DNA of 11,749 nt from Loktanella sp. (GTDB taxonomy: Bacteria; Pseudomonadota; Alphaproteobacteria; Rhodobacterales; Rhodobacteraceae). Below, piece by piece: positions 1-8,075 of this stretch. Below the pieces are notes generated by a model. That model searched no databases, was not told the DNA's origin, and saw only the letters and a list, made by a program, of their open reading frames with translations. Each line of letters begins with the position of its first letter. Within the stretch, counting starts at the first letter, position 1. Both the position numbers and the translations under genes were made by a program. Where the stretch lies: assembly GCA_003551805.1 (NCBI GenBank), contig PUNR01000277.1:1-11749 (forward strand), given 5' to 3'.

Positions 1-1716
1 CCCAGCCGTTTGCCGCCGCAAGCCTGGGCCAACCTGCGCGAAGTCTGGGATTTGCTGTCACATTGGGCCGGTGCGCTGATCTTTATTCTGGCCGCCCTGT
101 TCATCCCCCGCCTGCTAGAGGATGTCCGGCTAAGCGATTTCGCCCTGATCGCGGTGGTGATCGTCGCAGCCATCGCAGCGCGGATTGTGGTCCTGTTCGG
201 GTTGCTGCCGCTTTTGACTTTGCTGCGCGCGTCACCTGCGGTGAACAGGCCCTACCGTGTCGCGATCCTGTGGGGTGGTTTGCGTGGTGCGGTCACACTG
301 GCGCTGGCGCTGGCCGTCACCGAAAGCGTGCGCGTGCCCGTAGAGGTTAAACGCGTCGTGGGTATTCTGGCCACCGGTTTCACGCTGTTCACCCTGATCG
401 TGCAAGGGACATCGCTGCGCTGGGTGATTGCCAAGCTGGGACTGGACCGCTTGTCCCCGATTGACGAGGCTTTGTCGCGGCAGGTCGTCGCCGTTGCCTT
501 GCAAACGGTGCGCGAAGACGTCGCGCGCACCACGGAAAACTATGACCTCACGCGCGATATCGTCCGGTCAGAGGCAAAACGCTTTGGCGAAAGGCTGGAT
601 GATGCCGTCAAAGAAGCCGAGGAAAGCGCCGATATTCTGGACCGTGACCGTATTACGCTGGGTCTGATCGCGCTTGCCGGTCATGAACGCGACACGATCC
701 TTGACCGCGTGCGCGAACGCACGATTTCAGCAAGGATGGCCGAACAGGTACTGACCGATTCCGAACGCCTGATCGAAAGCGCGCGGACCAGCGGGCGCAG
801 CGGCTATCAGCGCGCGGCCAAACGCTCGGTCACGTATGGGCGCAGTTTCCGGTTGGCGGTGTTTCTGCATAACCGGCTGAAAATCTCGTTGCCGCTGGCG
901 CGGATGACGGCAGACAGGTTCGAATTCCTGCTGTCGCAACGCTTGATCCTGCGTGATCTGGACACGTTTATCGACGGGCGCATCCGGCGCATTCATGGCC
1001 GCCGTGTGGCGGATTTGTTGCAAGAACTGCTGTCGCGCCGGATTGAATCGGTGGAAACCGCGCTGGAAGGGTTACGCCTGCAATACCCCGGCTATGCCGA
1101 AGAACTTGAGCGCCGGTTTATCCGCCGGACCGTGTTGCGGATGGAAGAACGTGAATATGACACGATGCGCGATGACGGGCTGATCGGCGCCGAAGTCTAT
1201 ACCACGCTGTCGCAGGGTCTGGCCAAGCGCAGGTCTGCCGCCGATGACCGTCCACGGCTGGATATCGCGCCGCAGCGGACCGAACTTGTGCGCCAGCTGC
1301 CGCTGTTCGCCGATCTTGACGATGCCACGGTCAAGCAATTGGGGCGCGCGTTCCAGACACGGTACGTGAATGCCGATGATGTGCTGATCCGCAAGGAAAA
1401 CGCCGCCAAGCGGGTGTTCTTTATCGTGTCGGGCGCTGTCGAATTGCAGGTCGCCGGTCAGACATGGCGGCTTGGCCCCGGCGAGATGTTCGGCCAGATG
1501 GCCATTCTGATGCAGCGCCCGCGCCGCGCGCAGGTGCGTGCCATAGCACCGTCAACGCTGCTGATGCTGGACGAAGACCGTTTCCGCCGCCTGCTTCAGC
1601 GCAGTGATGCGTTGCAACATGCCGTCCGCGCCAGCGCAGAAAAGCGCGGGATCGCCCCCGACAGGCTGATGTCCGACGTCAAAGAGGCCACACCACCAGC
1701 AGCAAAGGCAGGCTGA
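1..1716 (+). CDS. Cation:proton antiporter (CPA1/NhaP type) with C-terminal cyclic-nucleotide-binding-like domain, 5'-partial
   Basis: The frame is open from the first base, so the gene begins upstream and only 571 residues are visible; the TTG at 10 is not a credible start. The first 150 or so visible residues are the last membrane helices of a Na+(K+)/H+ exchanger, including the conserved stretch WGGLRGAVTLALAL (about visible residues 91-104), typical of the CPA1 family. A long soluble part follows (about 155-425), rich in Arg/Glu and predicted helical. A cNMP-binding-like beta-roll comes next (about 430-540, starting LPLFADLDD), with a cassette reading FGQMAIL followed by PRRAQVRA. The family normally exchanges cytoplasmic H+ for Na+ or K+ at the inner membrane, and the soluble domain probably regulates it. 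In the cassette the usual Glu after FG is Gln (codon 1495-1497). Family call is firm; ligand and ion specificity are not known. Confidence 0.9.
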   Translation, partial: PSRLPPQAWANLREVWDLLSHWAGALIFILAALFIPRLLEDVRLSDFALIAVVIVAAIAARIVVLFGLLPLLTLLRASPAVNRPYRVAILWGGLRGAVTLALALAVTESVRVPVEVKRVVGILATGFTLFTLIVQGTSLRWVIAKLGLDRLSPIDEALSRQVVAVALQTVREDVARTTENYDLTRDIVRSEAKRFGERLDDAVKEAEESADILDRDRITLGLIALAGHERDTILDRVRERTISARMAEQVLTDSERLIESARTSGRSGYQRAAKRSVTYGRSFRLAVFLHNRLKISLPLARMTADRFEFLLSQRLILRDLDTFIDGRIRRIHGRRVADLLQELLSRRIESVETALEGLRLQYPGYAEELERRFIRRTVLRMEEREYDTMRDDGLIGAEVYTTLSQGLAKRRSAADDRPRLDIAPQRTELVRQLPLFADLDDATVKQLGRAFQTRYVNADDVLIRKENAAKRVFFIVSGAVELQVAGQTWRLGPGEMFGQMAILMQRPRRAQVRAIAPSTLLMLDEDRFRRLLQRSDALQHAVRASAEKRGIAPDRLMSDVKEATPPAAKAG

Positions 1717-3502
1717 CCGCGACCACCACAATCTCGAGCGGGAGGCCGAGTTTCCAGTAATCGCCAAACCCGAAACCGCCCGGCCCAAGGATCAGTGTGT
1801 TGTTCTGGTGTCCGATCGGCGTCAGAAACGCACAAGACGCCCCGATCGCCACAGCCATCAGGAACGTATCAGGGTTGACGCCCAACGTCGCCGCGATCCC
1901 GATAGCGATGGGGCATAGGACCGCTGCCGTGGCGGCGTTATTCATCACATCCGACAGGAACATCGTGACGATCAGCACGACCGCCAGCGCCGCGATTGCA
2001 TTGCCCTGCGCGATGGTGCCGACAAGGAATTGCGCCAGCACATCCGCCGCCCCCGTCACCTGCAATGCCCCCGCAACAGGGATCAATGCGGCCAGCAACA
2101 CGATCACCGGCCAGTCAATCGCCGTATAAATACCGCGCAGCGGCACCGTGCGCAAAAGCATCGTCGCGATCACCCCAAGGGTAAAGGCCGCTGCCGCAGG
2201 CAAGAACCCCAGCGTGACCAGACCGACAGAAATCAGCATGATGGCCGCCGCAATAATCGCCATCCGTTTTTCCGGCAAACGCAATTCGCGTTCGCCCAAA
2301 GGCACGCAGCCGGTGTCGTTGACGAAATCGATAATCACCTCGGCGGGGCCTTGCATCAGCAACAGATCACCTGATTTCAGCCGCATGGTACGCAGCCTTG
2401 CGCGTGGCGGATGCCCTTCGCGGGACACCGCCAGCAGGTTCAGGCCATAGCGCGTGCGCAGCCGCAGATCCTTGGCTGACCGGCCCACAAGGCTGGACCC
2501 TGGCAATACGGCCAGTTCGCGCAGCACGATATCTTCGTCCTGTTTGGATTTGCCGTCCTTGTCATCATCCGATTTGGCGGGTTTTTTCGGGGTATCCTCT
2601 TGTTCTTTTGATGACCCCTGTTCTTCTAGCTTGATGTTGAAAACCGACAAAGCCTCTGCCAGCGCATCGACATCGGCTTCCAGCACAAGAATATCGCCGC
2701 CGCGAATACGCCTCCCACCATGCGGGGCGGTGATCCGGACTTCATTGCGCACGAGGCCAATGATTTGGGCCTCGGAATCGTCAATCTCGCGCTCGAAGGC
2801 GCGCAGTGTCATGCCGTCGGCCTTGCTGTCCTCTGGCACGCGGACCTCGGTCAGATAGGCGCCAGTGGCGAAATCGCCGTCATTGGACGACTTGCGTGCA
2901 GGTACCAGCCGCCAGCCCAACAACGCGACAAAGGCGACACCACAGACAGCCACAGCCACACCCACTGGTGCAAAGTCGAACATGGCGAACTGGCCAAAGC
3001 CTGCCTCGGCGCGGAAACCGGACACGATCAGGTTGGGTGGTGTGCCGATCAATGTCGTCATACCGCCAAGGATCGTACCAAAAGCCAGCGGCATCAGCAC
3101 CTGACCGGCAGTCAGGCCAAGCCGTCCTGACAATTGCACTGCCACCGGCATCAGCAACGCCATAGCGCCGACGTTGTTCATAAACCCCGACAAAAGCGCG
3201 CCCAGCCCCATCAGCGCGGCAAGACTGGTTACCATGCCAGCCTCGCGCGGCAGGACGGTGCGCGCGATCCAGTCGACCGCACCTGTGTTCTGCAACCCCT
3301 GACTAAGAACCAGCACACAGGCGACAGTGATGACGGCAGGGTGCCCGAAACCTGCAAAAGCATCCTCTGCCGGAAGCAGGCCAGCGACCACACAGGCCAT
3401 CAGTGACATCAAAGCGACAACATCGTGCCGGAACTTTCCCCATAAAAACAACGCCATGGTCGCGATCAGAATGGCCACAATCAGTATTTGAGGGGTCGTC
3501 AT
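1679..3502 (-). CDS. SLC13-family (divalent anion:Na+ symporter-like) permease with two TrkA-C domains
   Basis: A 607-residue inner-membrane permease. Two inverted membrane halves carry matching motifs: SGFMNNVGA (about 105-113) with GGMTTLIGTPPNLIVSG (146-162) in the first half, and SDVMNNAATAAVL (517-529) with FLTPIGHQNN (559-568) in the second. These are the SLC13/ArsB-superfamily signatures around the substrate and Na+ sites. Between the halves lie two TrkA-C (RCK-C) domains (about 210-290 and 325-395), usual in bacterial members annotated as SLC13 or sulfate/di-carboxylate permeases. They are joined by a very charged Lys/Asp/Glu linker (about 291-325). The ATG at 3502 lies 30 nt after the stop of the upstream GntP-type gene with only a weak GAAAG upstream, so the pair is probably co-transcribed and perhaps coupled. 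The 3' end overlaps the convergent antiporter by 38 bp. Substrate (dicarboxylate, sulfate or other anion) cannot be told. Confidence 0.9.
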   Translation of the reverse strand: MTTPQILIVAILIATMALFLWGKFRHDVVALMSLMACVVAGLLPAEDAFAGFGHPAVITVACVLVLSQGLQNTGAVDWIARTVLPREAGMVTSLAALMGLGALLSGFMNNVGAMALLMPVAVQLSGRLGLTAGQVLMPLAFGTILGGMTTLIGTPPNLIVSGFRAEAGFGQFAMFDFAPVGVAVAVCGVAFVALLGWRLVPARKSSNDGDFATGAYLTEVRVPEDSKADGMTLRAFEREIDDSEAQIIGLVRNEVRITAPHGGRRIRGGDILVLEADVDALAEALSVFNIKLEEQGSSKEQEDTPKKPAKSDDDKDGKSKQDEDIVLRELAVLPGSSLVGRSAKDLRLRTRYGLNLLAVSREGHPPRARLRTMRLKSGDLLLMQGPAEVIIDFVNDTGCVPLGERELRLPEKRMAIIAAAIMLISVGLVTLGFLPAAAAFTLGVIATMLLRTVPLRGIYTAIDWPVIVLLAALIPVAGALQVTGAADVLAQFLVGTIAQGNAIAALAVVLIVTMFLSDVMNNAATAAVLCPIAIGIAATLGVNPDTFLMAVAIGASCAFLTPIGHQNNTLILGPGGFGFGDYWKLGLPLEIVVVAVSLPLLLVVWPL

Positions 3503-3532
3503 AAGGGTGCTTTCAATGAGGTCGAAAAACGG

Positions 3533-4912
3533 TCAGAAGCTGCCAAAGATTGTGCCCAGCGCCACCAGCACACACAGTGCTGCAACGGGAATCACAACCG
3601 CGACGACCGCGATATCTTTGTATGCCTCGCGGTGGGTAAGACCGCAAATGGTCAACAGCGTGATCACCGCACCGTTGTGAGGCAGCGCATCAAGACCGCC
3701 CGTCGCCACCGCCGTCACACGGTGCAACAGATCCGGCGCGATACCCGCCGCATTGCCCATTTGCAGATATGTATCACCCAATGTTGCAAGGGCGATGGAC
3801 ATCCCGCCCGACGCCGACCCAGTCATGCCTGCCAGCAGGCTTGTCCCTACGGCAAGTGATATCAGCGGGTTATCGCCGCCAACGGTCACGACCCAGTCAC
3901 GGATCAGCCCGAACGCGCCCAATGACGCGATCACGGCCCCGAAGCCCACCAATGACGCGGTGTTAAAGATCGGCTGCAACGAATCCTGCGCACCTTGGTC
4001 AAGCGTGCGGCCCAGATTTTGCGCCAGCCTGCCCCAGTTCGTTGCGACCAGAACCAGACAGGCCAGCGTCAACGCCGCGATGATCGACCAGATCCCGCGC
4101 AAGGCGCCAATATCTGTCGCGCCAAAGGCAGGGTCGGCCAGATAATCCGTGTCCAGCCACGGGATCACGATGAAGGTAAAGATGATGTTCAACACCAGCA
4201 CCAACACCAAAGGTGTCGCCGCGACGAATAGGCTTGGGGTGTTGCGCTGCGCCTGTGTTGCAACGGTATCGTCCTGCGCGCCATAGCCGGGGCCAAGCGC
4301 CTTGGCGCGGTATTCCAGCCATGCCCAGCCCAGCGCCAGCATCATCACACCCGTCAGGATGCCCAGACCGGGTGCTGCGAAAGGTGTCGTGCCGAAATAG
4401 GGCATCGGGATCGCGTTCTGGATCGCGGGCGTGCCCGGCAAGGCGGTCATCGTAAAGGTGAATGCGCCCAGCGCGATGGTGGCGGGGATCAGGACTTTGG
4501 GCAGGTTGGCTTCGCGAAACAGCGCCGCGGCAATCGGCCAGACGGCAAAGGCCACCACGAACAGCGACACCCCGCCATAGGTCATCACCGCGCAGGACAG
4601 CACCACCGCCAGAACCGCCCGTTGCGGACCAAGACTGCGAATAATCCCGTCCGCCAGCACGCGGGCAGAGCCCGACGATTCCATCAATTTGCCAAAGACA
4701 GCGCCGAGCAGGAACAGCGGGAAATACTGGATGATAAAGCCGCCGGTGGCCTGCATGAACACTTGGGTATAGCTGCCCAAAAGCGGGCCACCTTCGGCAA
4801 ACAGCACGGCAAGAACAGCGATAGCGGGGGCCAGCAGCAAAAGGCTCATGCCACGGTAGGCCAGCACGATCAGGGCTGTCAGGGCTGTGGCAATGACCAG
4901 TATCCCCAGCAT
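3533..4912 (-). CDS. GntP-family permease (gluconate/hydroxy-acid:H+ symporter-like)
   Basis: A 459-residue, very hydrophobic protein with about a dozen membrane segments. Features pointing to the GntP family are the N-terminal block with FLLGAVFGKLMESSG (about 67-81), the MTYGGVSLFVVAFAVWPIA segment (about 110-128) and the C-terminal block GMTGSASGGMSIAL (about 362-375) with LDALPHNGAVITLL (about 407-420). Family members import gluconate, related sugar acids or hydroxybutyrate with protons; which one applies here cannot be read from sequence. The ATG at 4912 is preceded by AGAAGG at a good distance. It is the first gene of a likely two-gene operon with the SLC13-type permease, which suggests uptake of organic anions, possibly related carboxylates. 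No catabolic enzyme lies beside it to name the substrate. Confidence 0.88.
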   Translation of the reverse strand: MLGILVIATALTALIVLAYRGMSLLLLAPAIAVLAVLFAEGGPLLGSYTQVFMQATGGFIIQYFPLFLLGAVFGKLMESSGSARVLADGIIRSLGPQRAVLAVVLSCAVMTYGGVSLFVVAFAVWPIAAALFREANLPKVLIPATIALGAFTFTMTALPGTPAIQNAIPMPYFGTTPFAAPGLGILTGVMMLALGWAWLEYRAKALGPGYGAQDDTVATQAQRNTPSLFVAATPLVLVLVLNIIFTFIVIPWLDTDYLADPAFGATDIGALRGIWSIIAALTLACLVLVATNWGRLAQNLGRTLDQGAQDSLQPIFNTASLVGFGAVIASLGAFGLIRDWVVTVGGDNPLISLAVGTSLLAGMTGSASGGMSIALATLGDTYLQMGNAAGIAPDLLHRVTAVATGGLDALPHNGAVITLLTICGLTHREAYKDIAVVAVVIPVAALCVLVALGTIFGSF

Positions 4913-4981
4913 GATCGCGGCCTTCTACCGTAGGGTTCAGATCGATTTAATCAGGCCGGTCCGCAGGACATGCCCAAGGCG

Positions 4982-5008
4982 AAAGGGCCGGCACGACACC
5001 GGCCCCTT
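4982..5008 (-). terminator. Hairpin after the baeRF gene, likely terminator
   Basis: Ten-base arms (4982-4991 and 4999-5008) pair with one mismatch around a 7-nt loop, with a GGGCCGG/CCGGCCC core. It begins about 8 nt past the stop of the baeRF gene and lies before the GntP-type gene on the same strand. The trailing sequence on the minus strand has only a short T run, so it could be a weak intrinsic terminator or a 3'-end stabiliser. Confidence 0.45.
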
Positions 5009-5016
5009 GCGAAAGT

Positions 5017-6138
5017 TCAGACTGCGTAGCGCAGGATCGCTGCCAGTGTCGCACCCTGAGGGATGTCATCTTTGCGCACGGCCAGCACGCGGCCACCATG
5101 GGCAATGACACGGCCCGCGATTTCGTCGATGACGCCGTAGCTGACGGCGCTTGCTTCATCATCAAAGGTCACGGCACCGGATGTTTCGTCAACCAGACCG
5201 GGCACAACCACATCCATATCGACCAGCAGCGTATCAACCGCACCAAAAGTCGCGGCGCGGGCGGCATCGGCGGTGTCGGTCGTGGCGCGGCCATCAGCCT
5301 CGCGCGTGGTGTAAAGCGCGTTTGCAGCCTTGACGATCGCGGCGTTGGTTTCGTCCACGATCTTGCGGGCATCGCTGCCCAGATCGTGCGGCGCAATCCG
5401 CACAGGGCTGGTTTCCAGCGCAGAATCGGCCAGATGCGGATAGCTGTTGACCGAACGGAAAATCGACAGCATCGGTTCGGTCGCGGCAATGATCAAAGGC
5501 TCGCTCCGGCCGGACAGCAGGCCGCGCAGGGCCTTGTCGACCTGACGGGCGTATTGGCGCAGATGGTGCTTTTGACCTTCACCGCCACCCTGACGGCCTG
5601 AATAGCTGCGCGAATTCACATTCGCCGTGCCCGCGACAGAGGCGGCGCTTTTGGGCATGTCGGGAACTTTGATTTCTTCGGCGGGCTGGTCACCCAGCAA
5701 TTCGATCACGCGCACTTCGTCTTCGGCCAGTGCCAGCACAAAGGCGTGCTGCGGCATCGAAACGGCCCGCAAAAGCGGCTTGAGGTGGAAACGGTCGGAA
5801 ACCTGTACGGTTTCGGTCAGTTTGTTGGGCAGGCGGTAGCTGCGCAAATCATCGGGCGTGATGAACAATGCCAGCGAATTGGCCTGCACGCGCCAGAAAT
5901 CGTCGTCGTCCAGCAGATCATGCAATTGTTCTTCAATCGGCCAGATCGTGCGCTTGGCGGCGCCCGCCTCTTCCAGTTGGGCGACTGCGTCCGATGTCAG
6001 TTGTTTCAGCCGCGTGCGGGCGGCGTCGATATGCTGGGTTTCGGGCGTCGTGGTCAGGTAAATGCTGATCAGCGCCTCACCACGGGTCGAGAAAAGTTTG
6101 GTGATTTCGGACTGGGTCGGGATATCGACATAAAGCAT
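5017..6138 (-). CDS. baeRF-family (bacterial archaeo-eukaryotic release-factor-like) protein
   Basis: A 373-residue soluble protein with no signal peptide or membrane segment. The opening (LYVDIPTQSEITKLF, then ISIYLTTTPETQ around 24-34) and the overall plan match the bacterial release-factor-like (baeRF) families, relatives of the catalytic middle domain of eRF1/Pelota-type factors. In the middle, residues 181-190 form a glycine-rich loop ending GEGQK, followed by HHLRQYARQVDKAL (191-204). This resembles the eRF1 GGQ loop and the basic helix after it. The C-terminal third (about 250-373) fits the release-factor-like fold that follows that loop, with a final DEIAGRVIAHGGRVLAV element (338-354). 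Such proteins are proposed to act at the ribosome in peptide release or rescue; the function is largely untested. The ATG at 6138 has GGAAG about 10 nt upstream. The gene stands alone between two hairpins. The family is fairly secure; the numbered subfamily (I lean to family 11 or 3) is not. Confidence 0.75.
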   Translation of the reverse strand: MLYVDIPTQSEITKLFSTRGEALISIYLTTTPETQHIDAARTRLKQLTSDAVAQLEEAGAAKRTIWPIEEQLHDLLDDDDFWRVQANSLALFITPDDLRSYRLPNKLTETVQVSDRFHLKPLLRAVSMPQHAFVLALAEDEVRVIELLGDQPAEEIKVPDMPKSAASVAGTANVNSRSYSGRQGGGEGQKHHLRQYARQVDKALRGLLSGRSEPLIIAATEPMLSIFRSVNSYPHLADSALETSPVRIAPHDLGSDARKIVDETNAAIVKAANALYTTREADGRATTDTADAARAATFGAVDTLLVDMDVVVPGLVDETSGAVTFDDEASAVSYGVIDEIAGRVIAHGGRVLAVRKDDIPQGATLAAILRYAV

Positions 6139-6210
6139 GAAACTGGGTCTTCCTTTTGATTTACTAGTTAATTGACAGGTATGAACCGCGCCGGTTGATT
6201 ACAAGCAGCA

Positions 6211-6239
6211 TCCGGCGCCACCTAAGCGGTAGCGCCGGA
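6211..6239 (-). terminator. Hairpin after the BCCT transporter gene, likely terminator
   Basis: Perfect 8-base arms TCCGGCGC (6211-6218) and GCGCCGGA (6232-6239), with a further ACC/GGT pairing inside past one mismatch, leave a 5-nt loop. It starts 8 nt after the BCCT stop codon on the minus strand. The bases after it on that strand are only mildly T-rich, so intrinsic termination is likely but not certain. Confidence 0.5.
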
Positions 6240-6247
6240 GGTTTAGG

Positions 6248-7903
6248 TCAGCGCGGTTCGTTCATCAACCCGCGCACAACAGCATAGCACGCAGCCAGCA
6301 GAACAATCGTGAACGGCAGGCCCGCAGACACGGCCATCGCCTGCAACGCAGCAAGGCCACCGCCCAGCAACAGCGCAACCGCAACCGCCCCTTCAAAGCT
6401 GGCCCAGAACACGCGCTGGATCACCGGCGCATTGGTCTTGCCGCCTGCCGCGATCGTGTCGATCACTAGGCTGCCGGAATCCGACGAGGTGATAAAGAAC
6501 ACCACGACCAGAATGATCCCGACAAAGGATGTGATCGCCGTCAGCGGCAACTGCGTCAGCATCTCGAACAGCTTGAGTTCAAGTGCGGCATCCTGCACGG
6601 CAGTATAGCCGTCATTCACCACTTGGCCGATAGCCGTGCCACCCAGCGCGGTCATCCAAAGCACGGACAACAGCGTCGGCACGATCAGCACACCGATCAG
6701 GAATTCACGCACGGTCCGGCCACGGCTGACGCGGGCGATAAACATGCCCACGAAAGGTGACCAGCTGATCCACCACGCCCAATAGAACGCGGTCCAGCCT
6801 TGGGAAAAGTTCGCATCTTCACGCGCGAACGGCATCGACAAGGCAGGCAGATATTGCCCGTACGCCAACAGATTGTCCCAGAACCCGGTCAGGATCGCGA
6901 CGGTTGGTCCTGCGATGATAATGAACAACAGCAGCAGCGTTGCCAGACCCATGTTCACTTCGGACAGAACTTTGACGCCACCATCAAGGCCGCGGATGAT
7001 TGACCCGATGGCGATCAGCGTGATGACGATAATCAGCAGGATCAGCATCGAATTGCCCGTGCCCAGACCGAACAGAAAATTCAGACCGGCAGACGCCTGT
7101 TGCGCACCGATCCCCAGCGATGTCGCCAGACCGAACACGGTCGCCAGCACAGCCAGAATGTCGATGATGTGCCCGGGCCAACCCCAGACGCGTTCGCCAA
7201 AGATCGGGTAAAAGCAGGACCGCAACGTCAGCGGCAGACCCTTGTTATAGCTGAACAGCGCCAGCGCCAGCGCGACCACAGCATAGATCGCCCAAGGATG
7301 CAGACCCCAGTGAAAGATCGTGGCAGCCATACCCAGACGGCGGGATTCCTCGATATTGCCTTCGGCCCCGCCAAGCGGTGCCCAGTCAGTGCGCAAACCG
7401 TCTTCGCCCACGGTGATCCCGGCCAAAGCCGCATCAAAGTGGCCCATCGGTTCCGATACACCGAAAAACATCAGGCCGATGCCCATACCGGCGGCAAACA
7501 GCATCGAAAACCAGCCGACATAGCCGTAATCCGGCGTCGCATCCGGCCCGCCCAGGCGCACCTTGCCCAAGGGCGAAACGATCAGCCCCAAGCACACCAG
7601 CACGAAAATATTGCCCGCACTCAGGAAAAACCAGTCCAGATGGCTGGTCAGCCAGTCGCGCAGGCCAACAAACAAAGGCTCTGCTTCGTTCTGGAACGCG
7701 AGCGTCAGAAAGGTGAACACCATGATCGAAATGGCGGATACGGAAAAAACGATCTTGTGCAGATCAAGTTCCAGCGCAACGGCACCACTGAAATTATCCT
7801 GACCGATGTCGTAATCGGTCTCGATAATTTCAGTATCGCCTTCTGGTTCGGGTATCGGTTCGATCTCAGGTGCATCATCGTCCGATGAAGTCTGATCGGT
7901 CAT
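6248..7903 (-). CDS. BCCT-family transporter (betaine/choline/carnitine type)
   Basis: A 551-residue inner-membrane symporter with the 12-segment BCCT core. It shows FAAGMGIGLMFFGVSEP (about 136-152), HWGLHPWAIYA (198-208), the tryptophan-rich WWISWSPFVGMFIARVSRGR (377-396) and ITSSDSGSL (471-479). The GMGIGL form, and the Thr-Ser pair at 472-473, correspond to those of Na+-coupled betaine carriers such as BetP; the WWxxW set is the aromatic box for quaternary ammonium groups. Glycine betaine, choline or a similar solute (DMSP is possible in a marine host) is thus the likely cargo. The N-terminal tail (about 8-37) is strongly acidic, while the C-terminus stops almost at the last helix (ending MNEPR), so there is no long regulatory tail. 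The ATG at 7903 has a clear GGAAGG upstream. It is divergent from the K+ channel gene. Substrate is inferred. Confidence 0.93.
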   Translation of the reverse strand: MTDQTSSDDDAPEIEPIPEPEGDTEIIETDYDIGQDNFSGAVALELDLHKIVFSVSAISIMVFTFLTLAFQNEAEPLFVGLRDWLTSHLDWFFLSAGNIFVLVCLGLIVSPLGKVRLGGPDATPDYGYVGWFSMLFAAGMGIGLMFFGVSEPMGHFDAALAGITVGEDGLRTDWAPLGGAEGNIEESRRLGMAATIFHWGLHPWAIYAVVALALALFSYNKGLPLTLRSCFYPIFGERVWGWPGHIIDILAVLATVFGLATSLGIGAQQASAGLNFLFGLGTGNSMLILLIIVITLIAIGSIIRGLDGGVKVLSEVNMGLATLLLLFIIIAGPTVAILTGFWDNLLAYGQYLPALSMPFAREDANFSQGWTAFYWAWWISWSPFVGMFIARVSRGRTVREFLIGVLIVPTLLSVLWMTALGGTAIGQVVNDGYTAVQDAALELKLFEMLTQLPLTAITSFVGIILVVVFFITSSDSGSLVIDTIAAGGKTNAPVIQRVFWASFEGAVAVALLLGGGLAALQAMAVSAGLPFTIVLLAACYAVVRGLMNEPR

Positions 7904-8075
7904 GGCTATCCCTTCCTTATTCTTATTTCCGCACGACGGTCGTCGATGCAGGTAGATTGGCGGTCGTAACGCATATGCCCCCGGCTTTCAATTGAACTGG
8001 CCAATAAAGCCAATTAACCTTCAGAAAACGCAAAGATCATGGCGCAACGCGGCCGTGCGGGATACGACAGGCAGA
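7904..8075. promoter_or_regulatory. Divergent intergenic region between the BCCT transporter and K+ channel genes
   Basis: These 172 bp must hold the promoters of two divergent genes. The visible structure is a 10-bp palindrome TTCAATTGAA (7987-7996), an inverted pair TGGC/GCCA just after it (8000-8014) and an ACGAC/GTCGT inverted repeat near 7933-7943. I cannot assign a convincing -35/-10 pair to either side. The palindromes could be operator sites, but no known regulator consensus is recognised. Confidence 0.35.

Noticed and set aside
6172..6177. TTGACA resembling a -35 box on the plus strand
   Set aside because: No -10 element lies at the right distance, and transcription in that direction would only run antisense through the BCCT gene.
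6161..6178. Pho-box-like CTGTCAA plus an 11-bp-spaced second half upstream of the baeRF gene on the minus strand
   Set aside because: The first half matches 6 of 7 bases but the second only about 3, and the site lies so close to the ATG that an activated start would fall at or inside the coding region.
7100..7888. A 262-codon open frame opposite the BCCT gene
   Set aside because: It is the antisense shadow of a well-supported transporter gene in GC-rich DNA; its Gln/Arg/His-rich composition is typical of such shadows.
7992..8075. N-terminal extension of the K+ channel from a TTG codon
   Set aside because: The 28 added residues look non-coding, the TTG has no good ribosome site, and the ATG at 8076 gives a normal cytoplasmic start.
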